The position numbers and the translations under genes are program-made. Positions 9,480 through 17,855 of a DNA stretch of 64,000 nucleotides are shown here, piece after piece. The stretch covers positions 52,294 to 116,293 of the forward strand of contig DAOULB010000015.1 of assembly GCA_034420695.1 (NCBI GenBank). The letters run 5' to 3'. Numbering within the stretch: the first letter of the stretch is position 1; the number at the start of each line of letters is the position of its first letter. The notes below the pieces were generated by a model that was not told the origin of the DNA, did not search any database, and was given only the letters and a program-made list of their open reading frames with translations. The stretch comes from Io17-Chloro-G2 sp034420695. GTDB taxonomy: Bacteria; Chloroflexota; Dehalococcoidia; Lucifugimonadales; UBA3495.

Positions 9480-11621
9480 TCAGCTGCCGGCTGCGATGGT
9501 CAGAGAGACCTTGGTCAGCTTCAACGGGATGTCCACGTTCCGGGGAATGGGCACCGACACCACCACTGGAAACGTCAATACGCCCCGCTCGGTCTTGGGG
9601 GCCACCGCTACTTCGGATACTCGCCCGCTTAGAGGGCTACCCGCAAGGCTGTCGATTATCACCCTGGCTTCGGCCCCTTTATTGACCTTTTGAATGACCG
9701 AGGCGTTCACCAACCCGTGCACCTCCACCATCCGGGGGTCCACCAGCGAGAAAATCCGGGACTCGTCCGATACCCTCTCCTCTGGTTCGGCGTTCACCAA
9801 GGAAACTACCCCGTCGAAGGGCGCCTTGATCGATGTCTCCTCCAAGTCCTTTAGAGCCTCATCCGCCGCCGCCTGGGCCAAGGATATCTCGGCTTTCAGC
9901 GCTGCCTCCCTCAAGCTGTCGGGGCCCTGTTCCAATTCCGCCAAGTCCTTCTCTGCGTTGGCCAGTTCCTGTTGCGCAAGCTCCACTTCCTTTTGGACCA
10001 AGGCCAGTTCCAATCGCTCCTGGCTGCTCTCCAAGGAAGCAAGTCGGCGCTCCGCCTGCTCCAGTGCTGTGGCGGCGGCGGCGGCTGTACTCTCCAGCAC
10101 CGCCCGTTGCAACGGGTCGGGACCTGTGGACAGGCGTGCAATCTCTCTTTCCACTGCGGCTAGATTTTTCGTTGATACATTAACCTTGGACTCCAATGCA
10201 GCTAATTCCAGCGGGTCAGGCCCTTCCTCCAGTTTGGCTAGGTCCCTCTGTGCTTGATCCAAGGCGGCTTGAGCAGCTCCAACCCGGGCCTGCAACTGCT
10301 GCAATACCAGCTCGCCCCGGCTTTTTGCCGCTTCCAGGCCGCTTTGGTCACCCTGCAATATGGTCAGTTCCCTCTCGGCGATGTCCAAGTTCGCCTGTGC
10401 CGATACAATGCTGGCCTTCAGTTGCTGGCAGCGTTGCACCAAGAGGTCTGGTCCTTGTTCCTGGCATCGGCGCCCGCCTGAACTGATGGTCAACTGCCTT
10501 CCGACGTTCAACGCCGTCTCCAATCTATCCTCGGCTTGGGATACGAACTGGTGCAACTCTTCCAAGCGGGCTTCCGTGTCCGGGGTGGGGGTTGGGAGGT
10601 TGTTAATCATGAATACATACGACTCCAAGGCATCCTCGGCATCCTTCAAGTCTCTCCTCAAGTCGGCTAGAGACAGGTCTATCAACGCCGACTGGGCCCC
10701 GGAGTCATTTTCGAAGTCTTCCAGGGCATCCTCCGCCTGTCTCAAAGCCTGGTAGGCGCTGGTCCTGACCTGAATGGCGTTGGCCAAGTCGGCGGCATGG
10801 GCTGGGACGTGGGCGGCCAAAGCATCCAATGCCCCCTTTAGGACTAATTCGGCATCTGCCGTCGATTGCCTGGCCCCCGCGACTTGAAGCTCATGTCTCC
10901 GCTGGAAGTCCTCCAAGGCTTCCTTGGCTTTGTCCAAGGCTGCTTCGGCGTTTGCCCGGTTGTCCAGTGCCTGGGCCAGTGCCCGGTCGTGATTCGCTTG
11001 GAAGTCCTCCAAGCCCTCTTGCGCCCGGTCCACTCCGAGGTCAGCGGCAGCCACAGCTCGACTCGCCTCGGTGAGTTTGGCTTCCAGTTCCATGCTGAAG
11101 TCGTCTTGGCGCGTTTGAGCCCGATCCAGTTGAAGCTCCGCTTGGGCTGCTGCGCGCCCGGCCAACGCCAGCCGTCGCCGGTGGTCTCTTTGAAAGTCCT
11201 CCAATTGGTCCCTGGCGCTGTCCAATGCCACGTCCCGTTGGGCTACCCGGCGGCTGAACTCGGCTACCGTTATTGCGTCCAGGACTGCCAGGGTTTTCCC
11301 CACCTCGACCTCTTGACCCTCTCTGGCCAACACCTGTCCAATCCGGCCCGGTACGCCGAACTTGAGCTCCTCTCGCTTGGGGAATACCAGCTTGCCTTCC
11401 ACGGTAATCCACCCTTCTCCCGTATCTTCTCCTCCGGTCTGGACCAAAGCCCTGCCCTGCCCAGGCCCCATGGAGTCTGCCCCATCGCTTCTGTCAAAGA
11501 AGTCGCAACCCGCTATGGCTATAGCCAGGGTTGCAGCCAAGGCCAGCGGCCACAGTTTGGCGCTGCAGGTGAAGAACCCAATTTGCCCAAGAGTTCGACT
11601 AAGAGGACGTGGTCTGTTCAT
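9480..11621 (-). CDS. RND efflux periplasmic adaptor (membrane fusion) lipoprotein with very long coiled coil
   Basis: This 713-residue HlyD/AcrA-type adaptor would link the inner-membrane pump to the outside. The N-terminus has basic residues, a hydrophobic segment and the lipobox AIAGC, so it is probably lipidated. A biotinyl-lipoyl half-motif (GRIGQVLAREGQEVEVG) is followed by about 400 residues of heptad-rich, Ala/Glu/Gln/Leu-rich coiled coil. The second lipoyl half (IKAPFDGVVSLVN) and beta-barrel segments follow. Typical adaptors are 350-450 residues, so the helical hairpin is unusually long. It is the last gene of the marR-pump-adaptor run, 43 bp after the pump. No TolC-like outer-membrane factor is nearby. 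Confidence 0.88.
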   Translation of the reverse strand: MNRPRPLSRTLGQIGFFTCSAKLWPLALAATLAIAIAGCDFFDRSDGADSMGPGQGRALVQTGGEDTGEGWITVEGKLVFPKREELKFGVPGRIGQVLAREGQEVEVGKTLAVLDAITVAEFSRRVAQRDVALDSARDQLEDFQRDHRRRLALAGRAAAQAELQLDRAQTRQDDFSMELEAKLTEASRAVAAADLGVDRAQEGLEDFQANHDRALAQALDNRANAEAALDKAKEALEDFQRRHELQVAGARQSTADAELVLKGALDALAAHVPAHAADLANAIQVRTSAYQALRQAEDALEDFENDSGAQSALIDLSLADLRRDLKDAEDALESYVFMINNLPTPTPDTEARLEELHQFVSQAEDRLETALNVGRQLTISSGGRRCQEQGPDLLVQRCQQLKASIVSAQANLDIAERELTILQGDQSGLEAAKSRGELVLQQLQARVGAAQAALDQAQRDLAKLEEGPDPLELAALESKVNVSTKNLAAVEREIARLSTGPDPLQRAVLESTAAAAATALEQAERRLASLESSQERLELALVQKEVELAQQELANAEKDLAELEQGPDSLREAALKAEISLAQAAADEALKDLEETSIKAPFDGVVSLVNAEPEERVSDESRIFSLVDPRMVEVHGLVNASVIQKVNKGAEARVIIDSLAGSPLSGRVSEVAVAPKTERGVLTFPVVVSVPIPRNVDIPLKLTKVSLTIAAGS

Positions 11622-11664
11622 TCATGTACCTGGTAGCTGGATTGATGGTGTCACCGCCGAAAGA

Positions 11665-14600
11665 TCAACCGGCTTGGCTGTGCCGGAGCAAGGGAATCCT
11701 TCCAAGGGAAACTGTCAGTCTGCCGAATGCAGCCGGAATGCTCACGTGGACCAAGATGTAGATTACCGGGGCCACAATCAAGGTCAGGAAGGTCGAACTG
11801 ATGAGCCCTCCAATCACCACTGTGGCTAGTTCTGCGCCGATGATCCCTGAGTCGTCCTCGGCAGACAGGGCCAGTGGGAGCAGGGCAAATATGGTGGTGA
11901 ACGCTGTCATCAGGATGGGCCGCAAGCGGACCCTTGCTCCTTCGACCAGTGCTTCGTAGACCTCCATACCCTGTTCCCGGAGTTGTTCTACGAAGGTTAT
12001 AAGAACTATAGCGTTGGTCACCACGACGCCGATTAGCAGCAACAGTCCCATGAGCGCCGACAGGCTCAGGGTCCGGTCGGTCACCGCCAGCGCCACCATC
12101 GCTCCCACTACAGCTAACGGCAGGCTGAGCACAATTACCAGCGGGTTTCTCAGCGACCCCAGGGTTGCCACCATCACGAAGTAAACCAGCAATAGTCCAA
12201 TTGCCATGGCAAGAAAGACGTCCTGGAATCCCTCGGCTATCTGGGTGAAGATCCCGCCCGACCGCACTTGGACCCCCGGAGGGACATCCAGGGCTTCGAT
12301 GATAGCGTCAACTTCCTGGCCCACGGCCTGTGTATCGGTCTCTGCGATGTCTCCGGTGATGCTGGCCGACCTTTCCCCGTTGAACCGGCTTATGCTCAGG
12401 GGGCCCCTTTCCACGGCAATGCTGCTGATTGCTCCCAGTTGGACCGGACCTGATGGCGATTCTATTCTCAGCAGTTTCAGCTTCTCGATGTCGTCGGCGT
12501 CCCCGGGGCTCCCCTGAACCACAACGTCCATCGTAATGTTGTTCAGCTCTACTTCGGCCACGGTCTGGCCCACCATGTAACGATTGACCTGATGGGCTAC
12601 GGCCCCCGCGGTTAGTCCATGCTCGGCGGCGGCCTTGGTGTCCACTTCGATCACAACTTCTTCCCGGCCCTCGGAAACATCGCTTGTGACGTTTTCCACA
12701 CTCTCCAATGAATCAAGTCTGGATTCCAACTCCTTGGAAACCTCGGAAATGGCGTTGAAATCACTGCCGGTTACCACGATTTCCAGAGCGTCGGTCGGAG
12801 GGCCTTCCGTTAGGGGCGTAACTGATATCTTGGCCCCCTCTATCTCAGGTAGTAATTCCCTCAACTCATCGGTGATGCCCTCCGTCACTTGGTCGCTCAG
12901 ACGCAGTACCACTCCGGCAATGTGATAGCCGGCTGCCCCTCCTTCAGGTCCAAATGTTTGCGGAGGAGCGCCCACAGTGACCTGGTACAGCTCCACCAGC
13001 CCCTCTTCGTGTAACCCGGAAAGCACTTCCTCGATTCGCTTCACCTCCTGGAAGGTGCGGGCTGCCGAAGTGCCGGTGGGCATCTCCAAGTCCACCGTGA
13101 TGTATTGAGGGGCTCCCGCTGGGAAGAAGGTGATTGGCACAACGAAAATCAGACCAAGGCTGGCCACAACGATAATCAACGCCGCAAGAATGGCGGTAAG
13201 CTTGTGCCTCAGTGACCATACCAGGACCGGTTCATAAATCCGGTGGAGCAGCCTCAATTGCAAAGAGTCATCGGAACCACGGTCTTCGTCTCCATCGGGC
13301 AAATCGCCCCTCCGCAGCAAGATGGATGCCAGCACCGGCACGGCCGTAAGGGCCACCAGTGTCGACGCTAGCAGGGCAAAGCTGACCGACATGGCGAATG
13401 GGCTGAAAAACGCCCCCACCAGCCCTTGGATGAACCCCAAGGGGACGAATACCACAATTGTAGTCAGGGTGGAAGCGACTATCGCCGCACCCACTTCCCG
13501 GGTTCCGGAAATGCCGGCCTCCAGCCTTCCTTCGCCAGCCTGAATGTGCCGGTAAATGTTCTCCAAGACGACAATGCTGTCGTCAACCACCCGGCCCACT
13601 GCTATCGCCAGACCGGCAAGTGTCATGAAGTTCAGGCTAAGGTCCGCCAAGCCCATGAATATGACCCCGGTGAGAATGCTCAGCGGGATCGAAATGCCGA
13701 TGATGGCTGTTGGCCTCAGGGTCAGGGAGACCCCCCTGAAAAAACCCGGACGCAAGTTGATTAGGAAGAGGAACACCACGCTAATGGCGAAGACGAAGCC
13801 AAGCAGTCCTTCCCGTAGCAAATTGTCCAGTTGCCTCTGGACCTCCGGCCCGTCGTTGGAGAAAGTGAGTATCTCCACGTCCGGCGGCAGGTCATCCAAG
13901 TCTGCCAATGCTTTGAGCACGTCCCCGGTCACGTTGAGAGTGTTTGAATCGGGGTCCTTGATTACCAAGACGCTCAGGCTTGGCTTGCCATTGGTCCGGG
14001 AAATCTGCGAGGCTTTCTCGGTGCCCATCTCCACTTGGGCGATATCAGAGACCCGGATAGGCCTCTTCGTCAGGATTCCATCCTGCCCGGATTCGAACCC
14101 CACCACTGTGTTGCTTATTTCACCTACGGAACCAAAGCTGTGGGTGGTCCGGATCGGGTACGACCTGGAACCGTCGTCGATCGTTCCGGCGGGCAGGCTC
14201 AAATTACTGTCCCGCAAGGCCCCTGCTACCCTGGAGACCGTCAGGTTGAAGTCCTCCAGGGTGGCGGTGTCCAACGTAACGGACACCTGCTCCTCCGTCC
14301 TCCCGATAACGTCTACCCTGTAGACCCCCGGAACTTGGTCGATTACAGGCACTAACTGGTCGTCGACAATCCGTTGCAGGGAGGGAATGTCCCGGTCTCC
14401 CAGCACGCTCAGCTGGAGCACTGGGAAGATGTCATTGGAGATCCTGCTGACCCAGGGATTGACGCCTTCGGGAAAGATGACGGAGTTCAGGTTGCTCTTG
14501 ATGGTCCGTTCGGCTTCAACCATGTCTTCGCCGAATTCGAACGTAGCCAACACCAGTGACTGATTTTCGGAAGAGACGGACTGGTACTCCCGGAGGCCGT

Positions 14601-14826
14601 TTATTCCACTGATGGCGCTCTCAATTTCCTCGGTGACGTCCCTCACCACTGCTTCGGGATTGGCCGAACCGTAAAAGGCGTAAATGGTGATGTTGGGGAA
14701 CTCGATCTCGGGAAACAGCTCCCGTTCCAGTCCTCGGAATGTCAGAATGCCGGCTACCATGACTAAGACTATCGCCAGGATGGTAACCGCGGGACGGCGC
14801 ATTGCCAGGCCGGTAAGAAAGCTCAA
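11665..14826 (-). CDS. RND family efflux transporter permease (AcrB/MMPL type)
   Basis: This 1053-residue protein is of normal length for an AcrB-type proton-driven pump. After FLTGLAMRRPAVTILAIVLV (first membrane helix) come a periplasmic domain, the helix cluster with GLAIAVGRVVDDSIVVLENI (TM4 with the paired Asp proton relay), a second large periplasmic domain, and the C-terminal helices with LMGLLLLIGVVVTNAIVLI. The start is a TTG at 14826, 17 bp after the regulator gene, preceded by a purine-rich ACAAGTAGAAG. An ATG eight codons later is possible. The substrate cannot be deduced. Gene order regulator-pump-adaptor is the reverse of the usual adaptor-pump order. Confidence 0.92.
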   Translation of the reverse strand: MSFLTGLAMRRPAVTILAIVLVMVAGILTFRGLERELFPEIEFPNITIYAFYGSANPEAVVRDVTEEIESAISGINGLREYQSVSSENQSLVLATFEFGEDMVEAERTIKSNLNSVIFPEGVNPWVSRISNDIFPVLQLSVLGDRDIPSLQRIVDDQLVPVIDQVPGVYRVDVIGRTEEQVSVTLDTATLEDFNLTVSRVAGALRDSNLSLPAGTIDDGSRSYPIRTTHSFGSVGEISNTVVGFESGQDGILTKRPIRVSDIAQVEMGTEKASQISRTNGKPSLSVLVIKDPDSNTLNVTGDVLKALADLDDLPPDVEILTFSNDGPEVQRQLDNLLREGLLGFVFAISVVFLFLINLRPGFFRGVSLTLRPTAIIGISIPLSILTGVIFMGLADLSLNFMTLAGLAIAVGRVVDDSIVVLENIYRHIQAGEGRLEAGISGTREVGAAIVASTLTTIVVFVPLGFIQGLVGAFFSPFAMSVSFALLASTLVALTAVPVLASILLRRGDLPDGDEDRGSDDSLQLRLLHRIYEPVLVWSLRHKLTAILAALIIVVASLGLIFVVPITFFPAGAPQYITVDLEMPTGTSAARTFQEVKRIEEVLSGLHEEGLVELYQVTVGAPPQTFGPEGGAAGYHIAGVVLRLSDQVTEGITDELRELLPEIEGAKISVTPLTEGPPTDALEIVVTGSDFNAISEVSKELESRLDSLESVENVTSDVSEGREEVVIEVDTKAAAEHGLTAGAVAHQVNRYMVGQTVAEVELNNITMDVVVQGSPGDADDIEKLKLLRIESPSGPVQLGAISSIAVERGPLSISRFNGERSASITGDIAETDTQAVGQEVDAIIEALDVPPGVQVRSGGIFTQIAEGFQDVFLAMAIGLLLVYFVMVATLGSLRNPLVIVLSLPLAVVGAMVALAVTDRTLSLSALMGLLLLIGVVVTNAIVLITFVEQLREQGMEVYEALVEGARVRLRPILMTAFTTIFALLPLALSAEDDSGIIGAELATVVIGGLISSTFLTLIVAPVIYILVHVSIPAAFGRLTVSLGRIPLLRHSQAG

Positions 14827-14843
14827 CTTCTACTTGTCCCCGT

Positions 14844-15293
14844 TCAGTGTTGGTCGGCCGGCCTCTGACTGGCCCTGCAGAGCACTTCCATGGCTTGGAC
14901 TACCAGTTCCAGTTCCTCAAGGCTTAGTCTCCCGGCGATACTCGAGAATTGAAGCTGCTGGAGTTGCAGGAAGCTGTCCATCTCCTGTTTTCCCCGGGCG
15001 GTCAGTTGGCAGGCCACCACTCGGCGGTCATGCGCATCGGGAGTCCTTTCCACCAAGTCTTTTCCCACCAGCCGGTCGATCATGCTGGTCGCCGAGGACA
15101 AGCTCGTGTTCAAGTGGGTCGCGATGCTGCCCATTCTCTGGGGGCCTTGCAACATCAACGCCATCGTCCTGAATTGGGGTATGGTCAACTCCATGTCAGG
15201 CCATACCTCGGTGGTCTCTGAGCGCATGTTGGTGCAAACGCGCTCCACCATATCCAGGAAAACTTGCGTAAGCTGTTCTCTCGAAGGTTGCAA
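14844..15293 (-). CDS. MarR family transcriptional regulator
   Basis: This 149-residue winged-helix regulator reads PQFRTMALMLQGPQRMGSIA (helix 2-3), HLNTSLSSATSMIDRLVGKDLV (recognition helix), then the wing RTPDAHDRRVVACQLTARG with the conserved D-x-R-R. MarR proteins are dimers that usually repress their own operon until a phenolic or lipophilic ligand binds. Here it is the first gene of an operon with the RND pump and adaptor, so it probably controls them. A perfect 5-1-5 dyad lies just upstream at 15318-15328. Confidence 0.9.
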   Translation of the reverse strand: MQPSREQLTQVFLDMVERVCTNMRSETTEVWPDMELTIPQFRTMALMLQGPQRMGSIATHLNTSLSSATSMIDRLVGKDLVERTPDAHDRRVVACQLTARGKQEMDSFLQLQQLQFSSIAGRLSLEELELVVQAMEVLCRASQRPADQH

Positions 15294-15317
15294 CTATCTG
15301 CTCTAATAATACCCTAG

Positions 15318-15328
15318 ACTATGATAGT
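15318..15328. promoter_or_regulatory. Dyad upstream of marR, candidate MarR operator
   Basis: The sequence ACTATGATAGT is a perfect palindrome with one central base. It lies 25-35 bp before the marR start on the minus strand. A second, looser dyad (TGATA...TATCA, 9-bp spacer) overlaps it. This position fits MarR autorepression. The assignment is from position and symmetry only. Confidence 0.45.
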
Positions 15329-15614
15329 TATACTTTATCAAACCATTGAAGTTAAGTGAAGATATAGGTCAACTGCCGCGTAGGGCGCCCCAGTCGGATT
15401 TCAAGCCTCGAGAAAACTCGGCCAGGAAAATTCGGTAAATGAAATTCGGTAAAGTGGTCCGCCGGCCGTGATACCCTTGGCCGCGGTTGCTTTTGTGGGT
15501 GACCGGCGTTCCGAAATGCGCCGGACAAACTAAGGACGCATCCTGCCAATAGCCTTCGGAACAGCAGGATGCGCCTGAAGAATACAACCCGGAGCGGGCC
15601 GCAGCCCGAATTGT
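15329..15614. other. Intergenic stretch with a 12-bp direct repeat and a hairpin
   Basis: No gene is seen. Two copies of AAATTCGGTAAA lie at 15428-15439 and 15442-15453. A 10-bp inverted repeat (CGCATCCTGC and GCAGGATGCG) lies at 15537-15546 and 15564-15573. The hairpin sits just downstream of the minus-strand monooxygenase gene and may act as its terminator, although the following T-run is weak. Confidence 0.45.
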
Positions 15615-16811
15615 CTAATCCGCGGCCGCGGTGGCTTTCACCTGGTTTTTGAAGGTGGGCATGACCTCTTTGCCAAACCACTCAAGCTGTTCCAGGGTCA
15701 GCTTTTCCGTGGTCCCCATAGAGGTGCAGCCCACGTTGATTTCCTCCAAGCCCGGGAACCGCTCCTGGACTTCCATCAACTTCTCAATTACCAGTTCCGG
15801 CGGGCCGCAAATCCACTGTCCGGCCCCAATGGCATCTTCCAGCGTGGGCAGCCCGGCTCCCCTGGCCCTCTTCGGGTCCGCCATCGCATCAATCTGCTCC
15901 GGAGTCAGCGAACGAACGAATCCCAATGCTCCGAACATCTTCATGTTTTCTTCGAAGATGCTGCGTATTTCCCGCTTGGCCTGCTCCTCAGTGTCGGCCA
16001 AGTGAATGGATATGCCCACTATCAGGTCGGTCCCGAGCTCCGTTTCCCTGCCGACTCTGGCCAAGGCTGCCTGCCAGTTCCTGACCACCTCTTCGCCAGC
16101 GCCGCCAGAAGCAGCTCCGCCGCCCACGATCCCCTTTATGCCGTGCTTTGCCATGAAGTCCATGGCCCGCTGCCCGGCACTTACTATGGGCTGCCAGCAC
16201 TCTACCGGCAGGTTCTCGGGCCTTGGCACCAAGGTCAGGTTCTCCAACTCATACCCCCGGTAAGGTACTTGGGGAGGCAGGTCATAATACTTCCCGTGGT
16301 GGGAGAAAGAGTCGCTGTTGAAAGCCTTCAGGATGACTTCGACTTGCTCTTCGAACAGCTCCCGGTTCGCGTCGCTGTCGGTTAGCGTGCTGGGCGCTCC
16401 AAAGGTGTCGACCTCCCTGGAGTGGTAGCCTCGACCCACGCCAAAAATGACCCGACCCCCGGTCAGAATGTCGGCCATGGCAAAATCTTCCGCCATCCGC
16501 AGCGGGTGCCACATCGGGGAGATGTTGAAGCCGCAGCCGAACTTGATCTTCTCGGTCAGGTGGGCCAAGTGCACGTACAGCATCAGCAGGTTCGGGATGC
16601 ACTCGTAGCCTTCCCGCTGGAAATGGTGTTCCGCGGACCAGAACGTGTCGTAGCCCAACTTGTCCATCAGTTGGGTGAAGGACAAGCATTTGTCGAATAC
16701 CGTGGTCAGGTATTCGTCGGGAAGCCACCGTTCGTTGACCGGGGTTCCTTCGAATCCAATGTTGTCCAAGTCCACGTTTCCTGCGAACAGGCTACCGAAT
16801 TTGGTAATCAT
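15615..16811 (-). CDS. LLM class flavin-dependent monooxygenase
   Basis: This 398-residue luciferase-like TIM-barrel protein would use FMNH2 or F420 to oxygenate an organic substrate. Visible are YDTFWSAEHHF near the N-terminus (typical of the AlkanalMonoOx group), IKFGCGFNISPMWHPLRMAED, DILTGGRVIFGVGRGYH, and later IVGGGAASGGAG. Start at 16811 (MITKFG), with GGGAG upstream; the longer frame to 16847 has no such site. It lies 60 bp after another LLM gene on the same strand. A third copy lies at 21967-23166. The substrate is unknown. Confidence 0.9.
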   Translation of the reverse strand: MITKFGSLFAGNVDLDNIGFEGTPVNERWLPDEYLTTVFDKCLSFTQLMDKLGYDTFWSAEHHFQREGYECIPNLLMLYVHLAHLTEKIKFGCGFNISPMWHPLRMAEDFAMADILTGGRVIFGVGRGYHSREVDTFGAPSTLTDSDANRELFEEQVEVILKAFNSDSFSHHGKYYDLPPQVPYRGYELENLTLVPRPENLPVECWQPIVSAGQRAMDFMAKHGIKGIVGGGAASGGAGEEVVRNWQAALARVGRETELGTDLIVGISIHLADTEEQAKREIRSIFEENMKMFGALGFVRSLTPEQIDAMADPKRARGAGLPTLEDAIGAGQWICGPPELVIEKLMEVQERFPGLEEINVGCTSMGTTEKLTLEQLEWFGKEVMPTFKNQVKATAAAD

Positions 16812-16871
16812 GCGAATTCTCCCTGGCGAGGTTTGAGGCCAGGCCAATTTTAGCCCGGCGCTTGTGCTGAA

Positions 16872-17828
16872 TCAATTCCTGAAGTATGGCATGACCCTGT
16901 TGGAAAACAGTTCCATCTGCCGGTACAACCCGGGCGCGTCAGGAGCAAGAAACCCGAGGTTGAAGTCCCGTACGCCGGCATCAACCCTCTCCTCGATGGC
17001 CTTGATGCAGTCCTCAGGGGTTCCGGACACGCACAGGGCTTGGGCTATGTCTTCTGCGCTGCGCTGTGGTGTGACGTAGCGCTGTCCCACGTTTGCCACC
17101 GCTACGGCGAAAGCATCCTCCCGGTCTTCTCCTATGGAAGTCGGCTGATTTAAGCCCCAATGAAACCCAGTCAGGTCCCGGCCTGCTTCCCCGGCCATTT
17201 GCCGGATGGTGTCGTGGCTTGCCTTCAACCGCCGCACCGTGAACAGGTAGGGGTACCACCCGTCGCCCAGCAGCGCCGCCCGCCGCATGGCGGCATCGCT
17301 CCGTCCTGCCACCCAGATGGGAGGATTGGGCTTTTGCACCGGAAATGGCAGAAGAGTAACGTCGTCAATGTTGAAGAACCGGCCCTTGTGTCCCACCTTC
17401 TCTTCGGTCCAAAGCCGCTTCATCAGTTTCAGCATTTCGTCGGTCCGGCGTCCGCGGGTCCGCACGGAAACACCCACGGCGTCGAACTCCACCTGGGTGC
17501 CCCGCTGGCCGCTGATGCCTATGCCGAAGTCCAGCCTGCCGTCTGAGATGACGTCGACCGTGGCGACCATCTTGGCCAGCAGCACCGGGTCGTACAGGGG
17601 CACAATCACGATGCCGGTCATCACCCGTATTTTGCTGGTGGCGCCAGCCGCCGCTGCCATCGCCGGCAGGTTGAGCACCGTGGGGCGGGGAGGGTTCCCG
17701 TCCATCAGGTGTTCTCCCATGGTAACCCGGTCATAGCCCAATTCTTCGGCCCGCCGGGCAAACTCGGCTACGTTCCAGTAATCTTCTACCCCCATGCTGC
17801 AGCCGAAGGTAAGTTTCGGGGTGGTCAT
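16872..17828 (-). CDS. LLM class flavin-dependent oxidoreductase
   Basis: This 318-residue luciferase-like protein has the layout of F420-dependent oxidoreductases: LGYDRVTMGEHLMDGNPP, then IRVMTGIVIVPLYDPVLLAK, DVISDGRLDFGIGISGQ, and NPPIWVAGRSDAAMRRAALLGDGWYP. The last block is the typical F420/flavin-binding bulge region. It is sandwiched between the 398-residue LLM gene and gamma-glutamyltransferase, all on one strand with short gaps. Whether the cofactor is FMN or F420 cannot be told from sequence alone. Confidence 0.9.
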   Translation of the reverse strand: MTTPKLTFGCSMGVEDYWNVAEFARRAEELGYDRVTMGEHLMDGNPPRPTVLNLPAMAAAAGATSKIRVMTGIVIVPLYDPVLLAKMVATVDVISDGRLDFGIGISGQRGTQVEFDAVGVSVRTRGRRTDEMLKLMKRLWTEEKVGHKGRFFNIDDVTLLPFPVQKPNPPIWVAGRSDAAMRRAALLGDGWYPYLFTVRRLKASHDTIRQMAGEAGRDLTGFHWGLNQPTSIGEDREDAFAVAVANVGQRYVTPQRSAEDIAQALCVSGTPEDCIKAIEERVDAGVRDFNLGFLAPDAPGLYRQMELFSNRVMPYFRN

Positions 17829-17855
17829 GGAACTCCTTCTCCTGTTCTTCCCGCC

